The notes beneath the pieces are model-generated. The model was not told where the DNA came from. It searched no databases and saw only the letters and a program-made list of their open reading frames with translations. Made by a program: the position numbers and the translations under genes. 64,000 nt of DNA from Siphonodentalium dalli. Lineage: Eukaryota; Mollusca; Scaphopoda; Gadilida; Siphonodentaliidae. The stretch covers positions 67,519,127-67,583,126 of the forward strand of contig CP136061.1 of NCBI GenBank assembly GCA_032622095.1, given 5' to 3'. Numbering within the stretch: position 1 is the stretch's first letter; every line of letters starts with the position of its first letter. This document shows positions 39,053-50,758 of this stretch, one piece after another.

Positions 39053-40802
39053 GCGGTCAGATGCTCGTAGCCCGTTTATATATAACCGTGGGTATATGCG
39101 AGAAATACGCAATGAAAACACACTCCACAGTTTGGATCGACAAGCCTTGCCCTGTGTATTTTGATGTTGCGTTTTTTGACAATCGATCCTCCGTATCATT
39201 TCTACAGCACAATTGTCGTCTTACTTGCAGCACGACGTTACCGTGTGATCTCCACGGAAGCATTTTCATTCAATATATTGCCGCCGGTGCTGGTCGCTGC
39301 AGTGTATTCTCGGATAGAAAATAAATAGGCCTATACCGAAAGCAGAAACTATAAGTCGCGAGGGGCACCCCTGGTTGAGTCTGGGATATTTGGCACTCGG
39401 GACTTGGCTAGAGGGTTTTCGTTGGGGTGGGCTCCACCTTGGAATTTCCAACTGCACCCCAACCCATTGAACCATACCAAACTCACAAGTTGATTTTTCC
39501 CAAATGTTCCCTCACAGACTACTAGATGGTAACCTTTTCTAAATGGACCAGTAATCTTGCTGGCCATGCAGGGGGATGAAAAGGATGGTTCGGCCTAGTA
39601 TGAGATTAAAAAATCCTAACATCTAGTGGTATAACGCCAGACAAATTTACACCCAGATTATTTTTTTCTTAAATTAATTAGCAAGTAACTACTGGCAAGG
39701 GCACAGAACACACGGGTCGCCCGATGGTTAGACCCAATGTGAGAAGATTTTGAAAATCTGAACATGAAAATTTGACAATCCTAGCATCTAGACTGGCCTC
39801 AAGCTTTCCAATTTGGGGAAAATGTTAACCTGACACTCACCCTTAGGTTTGAAAATTGCCAACTGATTGCCATTTCAGTCCAGAATTTTGCAAGTGAAAG
39901 GGAAATATGCAAATTCGTCACTAAGAAATTGTTGGAAAATCAAACTACGGGAACAATTTCAACCTAATTTTGGTGTGAATTTTCTAATTAATGTTGCATT
40001 AGGTTTGACTACAGTTTGAGGGGGGTAAGACCCCTGCATAACACCCCTGTCGACACGTCCCTGATTGGTACCCATGCTAAGAGCGCGGTATTGCATTCAC
40101 TGAAGACGAGTAATCATCGATACTAAATTATGTTGCGTGGCACCCGGGGAGGAGTTAGGGGGCTACACCCCACCCCTGTCGGGGAGGGATAGCCATCCCC
40201 GTCGGTGAGATCTGCAATGGTCAACCCGGTAGCTAAAGCCCGCCCCTATCAGGGAATCGTATAGCCCCTGGCGCCACCCCTATTTGAAATCGTATAGAAA
40301 TTTTAAAGGAGAAGACCACATAATATATCAGGGGGAAATTAGCTCTCATAACCACACAACTACACTAAAGACATCCCAATAAACCCAAATTGGATGCAGA
40401 CGCATATACATGTAGTATATAAACGGTATCGTTCTGTTGGCCTCTCTATGTCATATAAATACTTTTTTCTAAAAACCCTTAAACCAACTCGACATGCGAT
40501 TTCCCTGCGCTCCTGTTGCGCAAATTATAGTATAAAAAGTGCGTCTATTTCAGACAAAGTTCAAACAGTAAATATGACCAGACAAGACATAGAAACCGCT
40601 AATCTCATTACCAATCTAACAACACCATTCGAACATGATTGCCTTTCAAAGCAATAACACCGGGCACGAGTTTACGGACAACCACAGGCACACACACACC
40701 ATGGATAAATACACGGTCAAAAGAACGGCGTTTTTTTTTGTACGGTAAAATCTGGCATATACCCATGGTTATATATAAACGGGCTACGAGCATCTGACCG
40801 CC
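39053..40802. mobile_element. TIR-bounded segment of about 1.75 kb
   Basis: Left end 39053-39100 (GCGGTCAGATGCTCGTAGCC, then CGTTTATATATAACC) is the reverse complement of 40752-40802 with few mismatches. Weaker inverted similarity continues inward. No target duplication or transposase was found; the open frames between (up to 87 codons) are not recognisable. A direct read as a non-autonomous DNA transposon is reasonable but unproven. Confidence 0.6.
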
Positions 40803-40968
40803 GTTGTGGAAAAATAACCAGGTTTATAGCCACACCAACATGAAACTTGTAACGTGTGTTACCATGGATTAAGAGCAGTGAGAAAAAGCTCTGGCAAATA
40901 TTACTAACTTAGGGTTATAGTCACAAGAATTTGGAATCATTTTTACTATCCCATACCTGTCCGTATCG

Positions 40969-41365
40969 TTGACAATGAAGCAAAAAAAAAATCAACATCA
41001 TCTATTTATTACTTTGATGACGACAGCAATGATGACGATGAACACGACGACAACGAAGGTGATGATGATAATGACTACGACGACAACGATGATGATAACT
41101 ACTGCAACGGCAGCGATGATGACGACAACGTCGACAGCGATTATGATGATGATGACTACGACGATATAGATGATGATTACTACGACGTACGACAGCGATT
41201 ATGATGATGACAACGACGATAAAGAGGATGATGATGACTACGATGACAACGATTATGATGATGACAACGACGATAATATAAAGGTGATGATGAATACAAC
41301 GACGATAAACATGGTGACTGCGACGCGACGATGATGACTACGAGGACATCGATGATATCACACGA
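40969..41365 (+). repeat. GAT/GAC/AAC trinucleotide-rich tract
   Basis: About 400 bases of imperfect GATGATGACGACAACG-type repeats, including GATTATGATGATGA blocks. It reads as poly(M/T) in one frame and poly(D/N) in another; no start, homology or context suggests a gene. Confidence 0.85.
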
Positions 41366-42139
41366 AGCAGGAGTATTTACCCACCCACCGTCAGTCAGAT
41401 CTCCCAGATCAAACCATTTAATAACTTTTTGCTAATTTTTTAAATAGTGTTTTTGCTTTTGCTCACTCAAATGTTCGAGAACATCCATCCACTAGTATAG
41501 TTCATGGCCTTCCACGCTGCCAAAACAAATTCCGGTATATAGCTGAATCTGTCAATGAAGAATAGGATTATACAAAATTTAAAATATGCACGTGATATGG
41601 TGGGATCACTGTCGGTCCAGATAGATGTCAAAGTCGCGACCAAGATGTCACTAAAGCGGATCTTCTGTGCTGTAAATATGTAGTTCTGATGAGTTTTCGC
41701 ATATTTTTATGTGTGTCTGAGACTGATCAATTGGACTGCAAATGTCATCTGAAATATGAATCCATAATATGTTCGAAATATTGTGTACATATCTATTATG
41801 AATTGATTTTAATTGAAATTAATTGAACATTCATCTCAGCATTCAAATTTGTGAGTTCAAAAAGGGAAATGAATGATAACTGGATGCCTTGATCGCACGC
41901 ACGCACGTGAATACTGCCGTTCGTATGCATGCAGCTAACCGGATATTCGTTTAGTATTAAAATACTTTGGGTCTGCATATATATCACACATGCAGGACGA
42001 AACGCTACGTACGAAGTATCAACGATTTGTTATAATCATGTCATTTTACAGACTTTATGAGTCGTTCCCACTCGAGTAGACCGTTTCACGACAATGAAAC
42101 CGAAACATCTTATCGAAAATACAGATATCTATGGAATCC
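41366..42139. other. Non-coding sequence
   Basis: No gene or repeat recognised before the TIR element at 42145. The last bases, CTATGGAATCC, form the left half of a palindromic flank described with that element. Confidence 0.4.
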
Positions 42140-42144
42140 TATTA

Positions 42145-43867
42145 GGGCCACTTGCTAATGGCGCTTTCGGCGCGCGCCGAAAGCGACAAAAGTGCGCCAT
42201 TAGTAACGCGCCGAAAGCGACAAAATGTGCGCCATTAGCGTTGTTTCGGCGCGCGCCGAAATAGCCGAAAGCGACAAAATATGCGCCGTTAGTAACGCGC
42301 CGAAAGCGACGAAAGCGCCGAAAGCGCCGAAAGCGCCGAAAGCGACAAAAAGTGCGCCGTTACCGCGCACTTTTTGTCGCTTTCGGCGCACCGCATCGTG
42401 TGGTCCTGGTCCCTCCTCTGTGGGCAGTTAAAGGTACTCAATCCGATCAGACGGTCCTAAGTTACTGGACAATTTGTGGATGAAGATGGATAACTCTAAA
42501 ATCTAGTGGTACTTTAGTAATAATACGGACATATTTTGTTGAACAATTAAAAAATTTTGAGAAATTTGATACCATACATGTAGTTGGTAGTGGTTGTCAT
42601 TATTTTGTAGAAATGCATCGATTGTGATAATTTACGTATATTTTGAAGAAATATTGTTGTTGTATCTTGGTGGTATGGGGGCCGTCTGATCGGATTGAGT
42701 ACATTTGAAAGCTGATCATTTATTTTTAAATCGAGGCCTGGGTTTGCCTGGAGTTTGACAAACATTTTATTAGGGCTGTGAGGTGACAGTTCGGAAAATA
42801 TCGACCTGTAGAAAGTTTGGCAATTGGTTTTACGTGAATTTGCGAGTTTTGTCCTGGTTTAAGTGGGGTCCATTTGGACATTCCAAGGTGATCTCCGATT
42901 CTGTCCGACAAAGTGGTCTCCGATTCTGCCCGACAAGGTGGTCTCCGACTCTGTTTCACGAGCTTTCATGCGACGGTTCTCCTGGCGTAGGACGAATTTA
43001 CAGAGAAGGTATCCATATCCCGTTCCGGACTTTTATCAAATTGTTCTCCCCATTTCATTGGGGGTACTTTCATTGGGAGACTGATAAATAGTACTTTTAA
43101 TATTTGAGAGTGTGATCTTGATGTTCTCACTTGTTTCGCCAAAAAAAAAAGCCTGCATCTTGACTGTATTAGTAACAACCCAGGAACCTTTGCTCAGTTA
43201 CCATCGTAAGATTGGGAACTATATATCTGTATATAAGTGCCTTGATTATTAAAATTTTGTTTGAAATTAATTGGAATATTTGTACATGTTGATATTTAAC
43301 TAATGATATTGGCAATATCTGGGATTGAATAGGATATGTGTTTTTTGTGTGCTGTCTTTTGTACAGTGCCATCCTCCTTCCCCAAGCCCGCCCAACCTCA
43401 GTTTATCATTTCTTATACGTTTTGCGAAGTTTGTGGTGTAAATCTTAAAATGCCGGTATGCCGGTTAATTCGTAAAAGTAATATTTAACGAAATAACGGG
43501 CATCTTCGAGTTATCTCTCACTTCAAACATAAACATTGGGCGTTGTATCTAATCCCATACCATGCCCGTTAATTAATCACGCTAGTCATCCTTTTATCAC
43601 CCTGTGGGCAGTAAATCCCGGATGTGGGTGTCAGTATACTAAATCACACATTGGGCAATAACCGTGACAGTCACAGTTTTCCATACCAGGGGTAGTCTAA
43701 TTAAAAGTAGTCAATTTAGAAGTTATGCATGTACCGACCAATGGAATTAAGAATTTAAAACATATATGATAACCAATCTTAGCAATATTTTGTCGCATAT
43801 TTTGTCGCTAATGGGGCACATTTTGTCGCTTTCGGCGCGCGCCGAAAGCGCCATTAGCAAGTGGCCC
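42145..43867. mobile_element. 1.7-kb TIR element with GC-rich palindromic ends
   Basis: The ends are GGGCCACTTGCTAATGGCGC and its reverse complement, continuing into CTTTCGGCGCGCGCCGAAAG palindromes. TATTA flanks both sides (42140-42144 and 43868-43872), consistent with a 5-bp target duplication. Near the left end GCGCCGAAAGCGACAAAA is repeated several times with CGCCGAAAG runs to about 42400. The inside has no recognisable transposase. A short relative at 52373-52579 has the same end sequence but different flanks, which supports placing the boundary at GGGCC. Confidence 0.7.
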
Positions 43868-43872
43868 TATTA

Positions 43873-45051
43873 GGATTCCATAGTCATCAGATAATATTGT
43901 GACGATTCTATTTTAACCATAAACATCCATACACTTATGATCACAATGTATTATGTGCGGCACATTTGTGTGCCTTCTCATATGGATGTCGATGGGTCTG
44001 TCACCTCTTTCGTGTTTCTACGTAACATATGTGGTCAGCATGGGCTTACCAAGCTGCAACACCACGTATAAATAAAATCAGACTCAGAATTTATTCTCCA
44101 ACCGCCGGACGTGTTCGGTGTGACACAGTATAAATATTAATACACAATACATATATGTACATACATATATAATCGTGGCACATGCAAACAATATAAATCA
44201 GAAATCGTGTACACGTGCACACGAGGGTGGGTTTGTGTTGTGGGTTGGGTTTTGTTGTTGTGGGTATAGCCTATATCTATACAGTTTAGGTGTGTGCATG
44301 TGGCTTTTCCCTCGTGTATTTCGCTGTATGGGCGCACGTGTGTGTTGATTGGGGCGTCAGGCTGGGGTATTCGTTCGCAATTGAGCGTTGGTTGGGTGGG
44401 GTTTTGGTGCATAGTGTGGAGTAGCTGTCATTCGGATATGAGTTGTGTAACGTATACACACTGCGCTTGTCAATACACCATTGATATAATGACACAAAGC
44501 AATTAACAGTTACATTTATTAACCCAGAATCGTCCTTTTGTTATCGATTTACCATGTGGGTATATACATACTATATATACAACATATTTACTGCTACTGG
44601 TAATATACACTTCACTGTGAAAACACGTTTATACTGTCATGATTGTTATGTGTAAATTACACTATAGTTTAAAACTTTTTCTAATTTAGCTCTATAGGAC
44701 CACATGCAGTGGGCATAATATTTACACAAGACTTTACCATGTTATTATATAGGTTGTATATACGGTACTGTAATTGATATGTATGTTTAACCGAAATGAA
44801 TCTTATTTTATCTTACCCTGCATTTCAGAGTTTGGTATATATGATTCTAACCAAAATTGTTATGGATGTTCTGCGTCACGATGACTTTCAAATCGTATTG
44901 TTCACAGATTTAGGTTTCGGCTTGTTCGGTTCTAGAATTATTATTACAGGGACCCTCTACCCTCACGCCCCTGCTAATTAATTATTTACACTGATTCAAT
45001 GTTTCCATTCGTTGTACAGTTCGGACCTATAATATCGAATAACACAGAATA

Positions 45052-45053
<2 letters not shown>
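43873..45053. other. Non-coding sequence with GT/AC-rich patches
   Basis: No gene is seen. The stretch 44150-44470 is rich in TGTG, GTTG and TATATA runs, explaining low-complexity open frames on both strands. Confidence 0.4.

Positions 45054-45095
<42 letters not shown>
45054..45095. repeat. (TA)n microsatellite, probable SINE tail
   Basis: About 20 TA units immediately at the 3' end of a minus-strand tRNA-derived SINE; simple TA repeats often form SINE tails in invertebrates. Confidence 0.9.
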
Positions 45096-45098
<3 letters not shown>

Positions 45099-45344
45099 AG
45101 AGTTATGGAGGCACGGACTCAGTATGAGTGTTCATTGCTTCATATTTGCGTGAACAAATTTTCATTTCTTATCGAAATGGCCATGTGTCGATCGGAATGG
45201 TACATTGAGATGTTCCTCAAACCAAATCAAGCTTGAAAACCGGTCCCGATTTTCATCCATGCCGGGGTTCGAACCCGCGCCAACCTCGTCTAGCCCAGAC
45301 TGTGATGATCTTATCCACGACCTAACCACTTGGGCTACGGGGAC
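45096..45344 (-). mobile_element. tRNA-derived SINE
   Basis: On the minus strand, GTCCCCG is followed by a perfect RNA polymerase III A box TAGCCCAAGTGG (45326-45337) and a perfect B box GGTTCGAACCC (45265-45275), 50 bases apart. The acceptor ends do not pair and the region between the boxes is too long for a standard tRNA cloverleaf, so this is a tRNA-like SINE head rather than a tRNA gene. A body of about 165 bases and a TA tail follow. Confidence 0.8.
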
Positions 45345-45354
45345 ATCCTTAAAA

Positions 45355-46122
45355 AGGAAGCCCTTTCACCGAGAGTTAGGAAGCGTATCAGTCTGAACAT
45401 GGGTACTATTAATATGACATTAGCACATAAAACAGAAACACACATACACGTTTTCGCCCTTCCACATGCACCCTCACCCTAAAGATGGTCCATTTGCCGA
45501 CCTGTCCGAATGATAATGGGGATATTTTCAAGCAGAAACCATGGAGTAGGAACTGCTCCATGAGAAAAGATCCTCTTGTGATTTTCGGTCCAGTTCACTA
45601 TCGATCCGTGTCCAGTTCACTTGCGAGTTTTTTGTACTTGGGCCAAAGCAGACGTGATTTACACCATGTACCAAACTACCGTATCGCAATAACCATTAGC
45701 GATTAAATTCAAACAAAAATGAGTCTAGTGTGAAATTTTAGTTCAAACATATGTGCACATTTATTTTACCAAAAATCTGTTGCATAGATGTTCGGGTAGT
45801 GAACGGATCTTATCAATGGTGAACTTTGACCCATCACTAGTTAGTGAACTGGAACATTTCTTAAAATGGATCAATTCTACTATTCCACATTTACTTAACA
45901 ATTTCCAACTAGTATGTATTGATAGTTGAGGTAGCTGGCAAGGTATATACAACAAATGAACTGCATATATATCTCTGTTGCTTAAAACTTGCGTTATTTA
46001 CCTTGGGGAAAATTCCCAGTGACCTTGACCAGATCGGATAAGAACTGGACCGAAGGTCGGGAGAGGTATCAGCCTCGCGGAGCAGTTCCTACACCGTGGA
46101 AACGGTCAAAACGCTTAATGAT
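45355..46122. other. Non-coding sequence
   Basis: Between the SINE and the 46.1-kb repeat I see no gene; the short open frames have no recognisable features. GTTCACTA / AGTTCACT phrases recur around 45590-45850, some inverted, but define no clear element. Confidence 0.35.
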
Positions 46123-46290
46123 AACCAGCGAAGACGTCATGACAAGGTTTCTGACGTCATTTACGTCCTTTTGTATTTTTGGGCCAGAATCCAGACAGGA
46201 TTGCACAATCCACGACAAGTTTTGTCGTGTCGTCTCTTTCGTCGTCTCCATCGGGACCACTGCCTGATGTTACATTCATTATTGTTATTT
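46123..46290 (+). repeat. Direct repeat (copy at 50210-50360) with CRE-like site
   Basis: CAGCGAAGACGTCATGACA, ATCCAGACAGGATTGCACAA and CACTGC(C/A)TGATGTTACAT occur in the same order at 50210-50345. Both copies carry TGACGTCATTT. The two copies bracket the nested transposon region, in direct orientation. Confidence 0.7.
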
Positions 46291-47141
46291 TAGAAGGTAC
46301 TAATATGGGAGGCCCTTTTCATATTTATTATTTATTTACGCTTAAGCGCAAATAGATCATATCTGCGCTTAAGCGCAAATCATTACAATACAAATTAATA
46401 TGCATTGATCCCCCCTGAATAATTTTAAATGGCACAGGCCTAAACACATCACTAACACGGGGTCTCAGCTGCCCCGTGAGAACTGGTTCGCATTCAGTTT
46501 TGGACACGGTGCATATTCGTCAATGTCACGGTGCGCGCTTGCAATTTCACAACAAATGGACAAGGCATTGCAGAAAATTTTAGGCATCTCTATCGTTATC
46601 AAGGATATAATATATGTGTGAGCGTTCATCGATAGTTGTTGCTATATATAACAATACTATCCATTCATTGGATCAATGTTCGTCGGCCAAACTTCGATAT
46701 ATCGAACCGATCAGTAAGATTTGGTAGTTATATCCCCAGTGTCTGTTTTTAAATGCTATTTTAGCTACAAAAGTACACTTTACCAGCTGATTTTTGCTAA
46801 TATTTCATCGAGACGATTTCTGCTTGTCCTAACTCGATATGAAATGTCGAATATATTAAAGGTATTCGCACCATATGCGTCTTTTAGTTGCAAGTCAAGC
46901 ATGCCCCATTGCGCATTTTTGAATGATAAGGTTCGCATTCTGCAAACTTTGATAGGCCCCAGTGCGTATTTTGAACAGCTCTAGCAGTCGAAATGTGGTA
47001 ACACGCCTTGGAATCATGCGGAATGTTTCAAAATGAGCCATACCTGAGTAATATATATATATTCCGATAAATTGTGGACACAGTTATTCCTAAGCGGATA
47101 CTTTATGACACTTTATGTCTTTATTGTTCGTATATATACTA

Positions 47142-47805
47142 CTAGCAGGGTGACCCGACTTCGTCCGAGCTGTTTCCACTCTGCTTTCATCCGTCGAAAG
47201 GCGCGATTTGACCTTGAATTGATCATGTTGAAGGTCAAGGTCAGGTTGGGGTCACGATTTGACCCGTCCAAAACACTCCCCGGACAAAAGTAACCCTAGG
47301 TATCAAATTTCGTCGAAATCTCGTCGAAAGGCGCGATTTGACATTGAATTGACCATTTTGAAGGTCAATGTCAGGTCGGGGTCACGATTTGACCCGTACA
47401 AAACACTCCCCGGACAAAAGTATCCCTAGTTATCAAATGTCGTCTAAATCCCGTCGAAAGGTGCTTTTTGACATTGAATTGACCATTTTGAAGGTCATGG
47501 TCAGTCGGGGTCACGATCTGACCCGTCCAAAACACTCCCCGGACAAAATTACACCAAAGTATAAAATTTCGTCGAAATCCCGTCGAAAGACTCGAAAGGC
47601 GCGATTTGACCTTGAATTGATCATTTTGAAGGTCAAGGTCAGGTCGTGGTCACGATTTGACCCATCCAAAACACTCCCCGGACAAAAGTAGCCCTAGGTA
47701 TCAAATTTCGTCGAAATCCGTCCGGCAGTTTTCCCGGCCATTGCTAACAAACAAAACAAACAAACAAACAAACAGACAGACATAATTCCCAAAATATATA
47801 TTAGA
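47142..47805 (-). mobile_element. Helitron-like element H6 with about 128-bp tandem repeats
   Basis: On the minus strand it runs from TCTAATATATATTTTGGGAA, through CTGTCTGTTTGTTTG, to a hairpin GCTCGGACGAAGTCGGGT, then CACCCTG and CTAG at 47142-47145. Four repeats of about 125-130 bp each contain CACGATTTGACCCGTCCAAA, GAATTGACCATTTTGAAGGT and GTCAAGGTCAGGT. No coding capacity. Confidence 0.75.
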
Positions 47806-48242
47806 TAGCTATTGTATGCCGAGTTTATGTATATTTTTGGCACATTCGTTGGTAGTGTGATCTCAAGCCTCTTTGTGTCCAGAATACAACCATAATTATG
47901 GCGCGTGTGGTTAGAACATTGTCCCAAAGATTCCCTGATCGGTGTTATTTTGACAGGGATGTGCATGGTCACAGTGAAACCTGTGTGTATGTTAAAGACG
48001 TTTCACCTGAATACTTGTAGAAGTTTTCATGCATGGACAAACATGGATGCGAAGACCATCAAGGGGTAAACAACTAGGGTTTTCTTGAGTTGTGTATTAA
48101 GCATATTTCGAGGTATGTAGTTTTAAATTTTAGCTATATGCACGTTAACGTTCCTGTGGGTAATGTTAAAATATGTGTAACTTATTAACAAGACACATAT
48201 ATCTCTAATATACCAATTCCCTGTATTGTTTTATTTCTCAGA

Positions 48243-48503
48243 GAAATTTCAGGAGCTCCCATTGTCAACACAAGATGGGACTTTGGGTCATTTTCTGCTC
48301 ACCAAACCGACGAAATTGTTTTATTAATAAAGAAGGATAGCCCTGCCAAACATGGAAAGGTCAAATATAGTATGATTCGATTTGGCACTACACCAATTGA
48401 CATGACTCCGGCATTTGGGTGGCTCGTGAATCAGGACTCCGTGACGCTAGAAAAAAAAAACGCGGAACCAAGTCCCGCAGTTCATCATAAACTAATAAAT
48501 TGA
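48243..48503 (+). CDS. Unidentified 86-codon open frame behind a 3' splice site
   Basis: A clean frame follows TTTTATTTCTCAG (AG at 48240-48241) and ends at TGA 48501-48503. Its composition is balanced and protein-like, beginning EISGAPIVNTRWDFGSFSA and including HGKVKYSMIRFGTTPIDM and FGWLVNQDSVTLEKK. It has no long frame upstream and no good start codon, so it would be a terminal exon. It lies inside the inner TIR element (46456-49155), so it may be a transposon-encoded exon or a captured host fragment. I do not recognise the family, and chance openness is possible. Confidence 0.35.
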   Translation, partial: EISGAPIVNTRWDFGSFSAHQTDEIVLLIKKDSPAKHGKVKYSMIRFGTTPIDMTPAFGWLVNQDSVTLEKKNAEPSPAVHHKLIN

Positions 48504-49768
48504 AATGAAATTTATCACGAGTAATCAGTTATATGTGGTGTTACTGATACTGTATCACAACTAGCAATTGGAAATATGTCGAAATGTCTGCGAAGAATGT
48601 GTTTACTGCTGCAAAATCTGCAGTTAAATGTCAAGGCATCGGATCGGAACTGGGGCATTTGATCGGATGCGAACAAAAATGATAACATACGATCAGAGGG
48701 GCACCGTAGCATTTTCGACTCATTTCAAAAGTCATATCTTGTGACTAACACGTGAAATATGACCACGATGGGTGGTTTGAGAGTGAGGACTCAATGAGTT
48801 ATCGGAAACTGGTTGTACAATCGAAAAAAAACACGCGGTTGGTGTGTATTAAATGTAATTAGTCGGACAAGTTTCCATTGAAAATGCATTGAGTGATCGC
48901 TGTCTTGAACATATGACAACAAGTACACAGTGTTCAGCTAAAACATCAAATAAACTATTGGATCGATAGCATTGAGTCATTTGACAAATAACCGTAGCAT
49001 CAAATGTAGATTTGTCTCACCTTCGTCTGTGCAAAATGCCACTTATCTGTGATAACATATTTTCTCGATCTGAAACGAACCGTGACATTGGCGAACGCGC
49101 GCGGTATCCAAAACCGAATGCGAACCAGTTCTCACGGGGTAGCTGAGACCCCGTGACTAAAGTCTATATATAGGCCCACCATATGAGGGAAGCAATTCCC
49201 CAGTAACCCCAAGAAATGGTATAGATCTGTGCAGATCTCTTTTATAAAATATTACTAGATCTCTGGGATGGAGACACAAATTCTTGGGGACAGGGATGCT
49301 GATAATATGAAAATAGGGGTTTTCCCCCTATACTATTTCAAGTCAATACGTACACCATATGAGGGAAGCAAGCCCCCAGTAACCCCTAATTCCCTATTTA
49401 TGGCCATGTAAATGGTATATATCTGTGCAGGAGATGTCCCTTTAATAAAATATACTAGAGCTCTGGGAGTGAGGCACCAATTCTTGGGACACCAGGGACA
49501 GAGATGCTGATATGCATATGGAAATATGTTTTTTCTTCACTTTTGAGTCTGTATGGGGCTACTACTATGGGCCCATGATAATATAGGCCTACTATGATAT
49601 GGACTCAATCATTCACAATCAGAGGGAAGTAAGGGAGTGCTAGGTATTTGCGCTTAAGCGCTGGCACATATTTGTGCTTAAGCGCAAATGATTTGCGCTT
49701 AAGTGTAAATGATTTGCGCTTGCGCTTAAGCGCAAATAAATAATAAATGTGAAAAGGGCCTCCAATAT

Positions 49769-50757
49769 ACTTAGTCTTGTGTAAATTCAAACTTGACAGA
49801 GTGTGAACGCATCCTGACCGGTACAGATAATCGTTTTCCATGCTAATCGGCGATTACTTTCATTAACAGCGGTAATCCCTTTAGATTTTGTCATGAATTG
49901 AAAAATATTGAAAACATAATGCAGGTAATAGCAACCACCAGCGCGACGCAGGCGCGCGGGGTTGTTTATACCTTAGGCGCAGGTGAATCACGTCATATTT
50001 TTGTCTATACCCATTAGTGATTTATCAAAGATCGCGGGTATGGATTTTGGACAAATTGTCACGTGACTTCCGGTTAGTAACTCTGTGGATATAGCCAACG
50101 CGCGGAATCGGGAATGAACCATCGCGATGAAAATGAAATTAGATATACTTCACAACTTACTAAGAATTCCTATTAGTTCCATGCATTTAGACCAATTTCG
50201 TTGATTAAACAGCGAAGACGTCATGACACGGTTTATGACGTCATTTTATATTTGCGGGCCATAATCCAGACAGGATTGCACAAGCCACGACAAGTAGACC
50301 TTGTCATGTCGTCTCAGTCGGGATCACTGCATGATGTTACATAAATTATTCTTAGCGTTATGTCGCCTATTAAAGTCAAATTTGAGGCACAGCATACTGT
50401 GTGGTTGCTCCACTATGTGCCACGTACGATTCATATTGTATATTAGTTAGTATTTGGTCCTCAATAATGTATTTCACAGTATGCAAAAGTTCCAGCTCGT
50501 TATTGCATGACATATGCGACCTTTTGTGAGACGATTTCGCAATAAACATGGATTTGATTACATCTGCAAAAAATTCATATAATTAGTAAGCTACCCGAAG
50601 CGAAAATTACTCACAAAATCATCTAAATTATTAACTCTCGAGACATTCACCTGCTGTGAAATAAATTAAGGAACCGTTATTAAAATACGGATGATCTTCG
50701 CGGTGTGTATTGCTGTTGATATAGTCACGTCCGTTAAAAGCCAATGTATGTTAAAGT
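49769..50757. other. Non-coding sequence with the second CRE-bearing repeat copy
   Basis: Positions 50210-50360 are the direct-repeat copy of 46123-46290. No gene is seen in the remainder. Confidence 0.5.
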
Positions 50758-50758
50758 A

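Larger units (their letters stand above)
46456..49155. mobile_element. Inner 2.7-kb TIR element with 5-bp duplication
   Basis: Inverted ends CACGGGGTCTCAGCT(G/A)CCCCG, continuing through GAGAACTGGTTCGCATTC for about 50 bp. ACTAA stands immediately outside both ends (46451-46455, 49156-49160), a clean 5-bp target duplication. Ends beginning CAC with a 5-bp duplication are seen in Transib-type elements, but no transposase was recognised and the superfamily is unproven. A Helitron-like element (47142-47805) is inserted within it. Confidence 0.75.
46307..49763. mobile_element. Outer TIR element of a nested stack
   Basis: Inverted ends of about 45 bp, GGAGGCCCTTTTCA(T/C)ATTTA followed by TTATTTATTT and GCGCTTAAGCGCAAAT palindromes; AATAT flanks both sides (46302-46306, 49764-49768). 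GCGCTTAAGCGC-type palindromes are repeated at 46334-46385 and 49645-49735. It contains a second TIR element (46456-49155) and a 176-bp tandem duplication starting at 49177 and 49353 (CACCATATGAGGGAAGCAA). Confidence 0.65.

Noticed and set aside
40969-41169. Met/Thr-rich open frame
   Set aside because: Product of the GAT/GAC trinucleotide repeat.
42225-42431. Open frame rich in APKATKAPKAPK
   Set aside because: Low-complexity translation of reiterated CGCCGAAAG palindromic repeats.
45265-45344. Functional tRNA gene on the minus strand
   Set aside because: A and B boxes are present but the acceptor ends do not pair and the cloverleaf cannot be closed; a SINE head explains it better.
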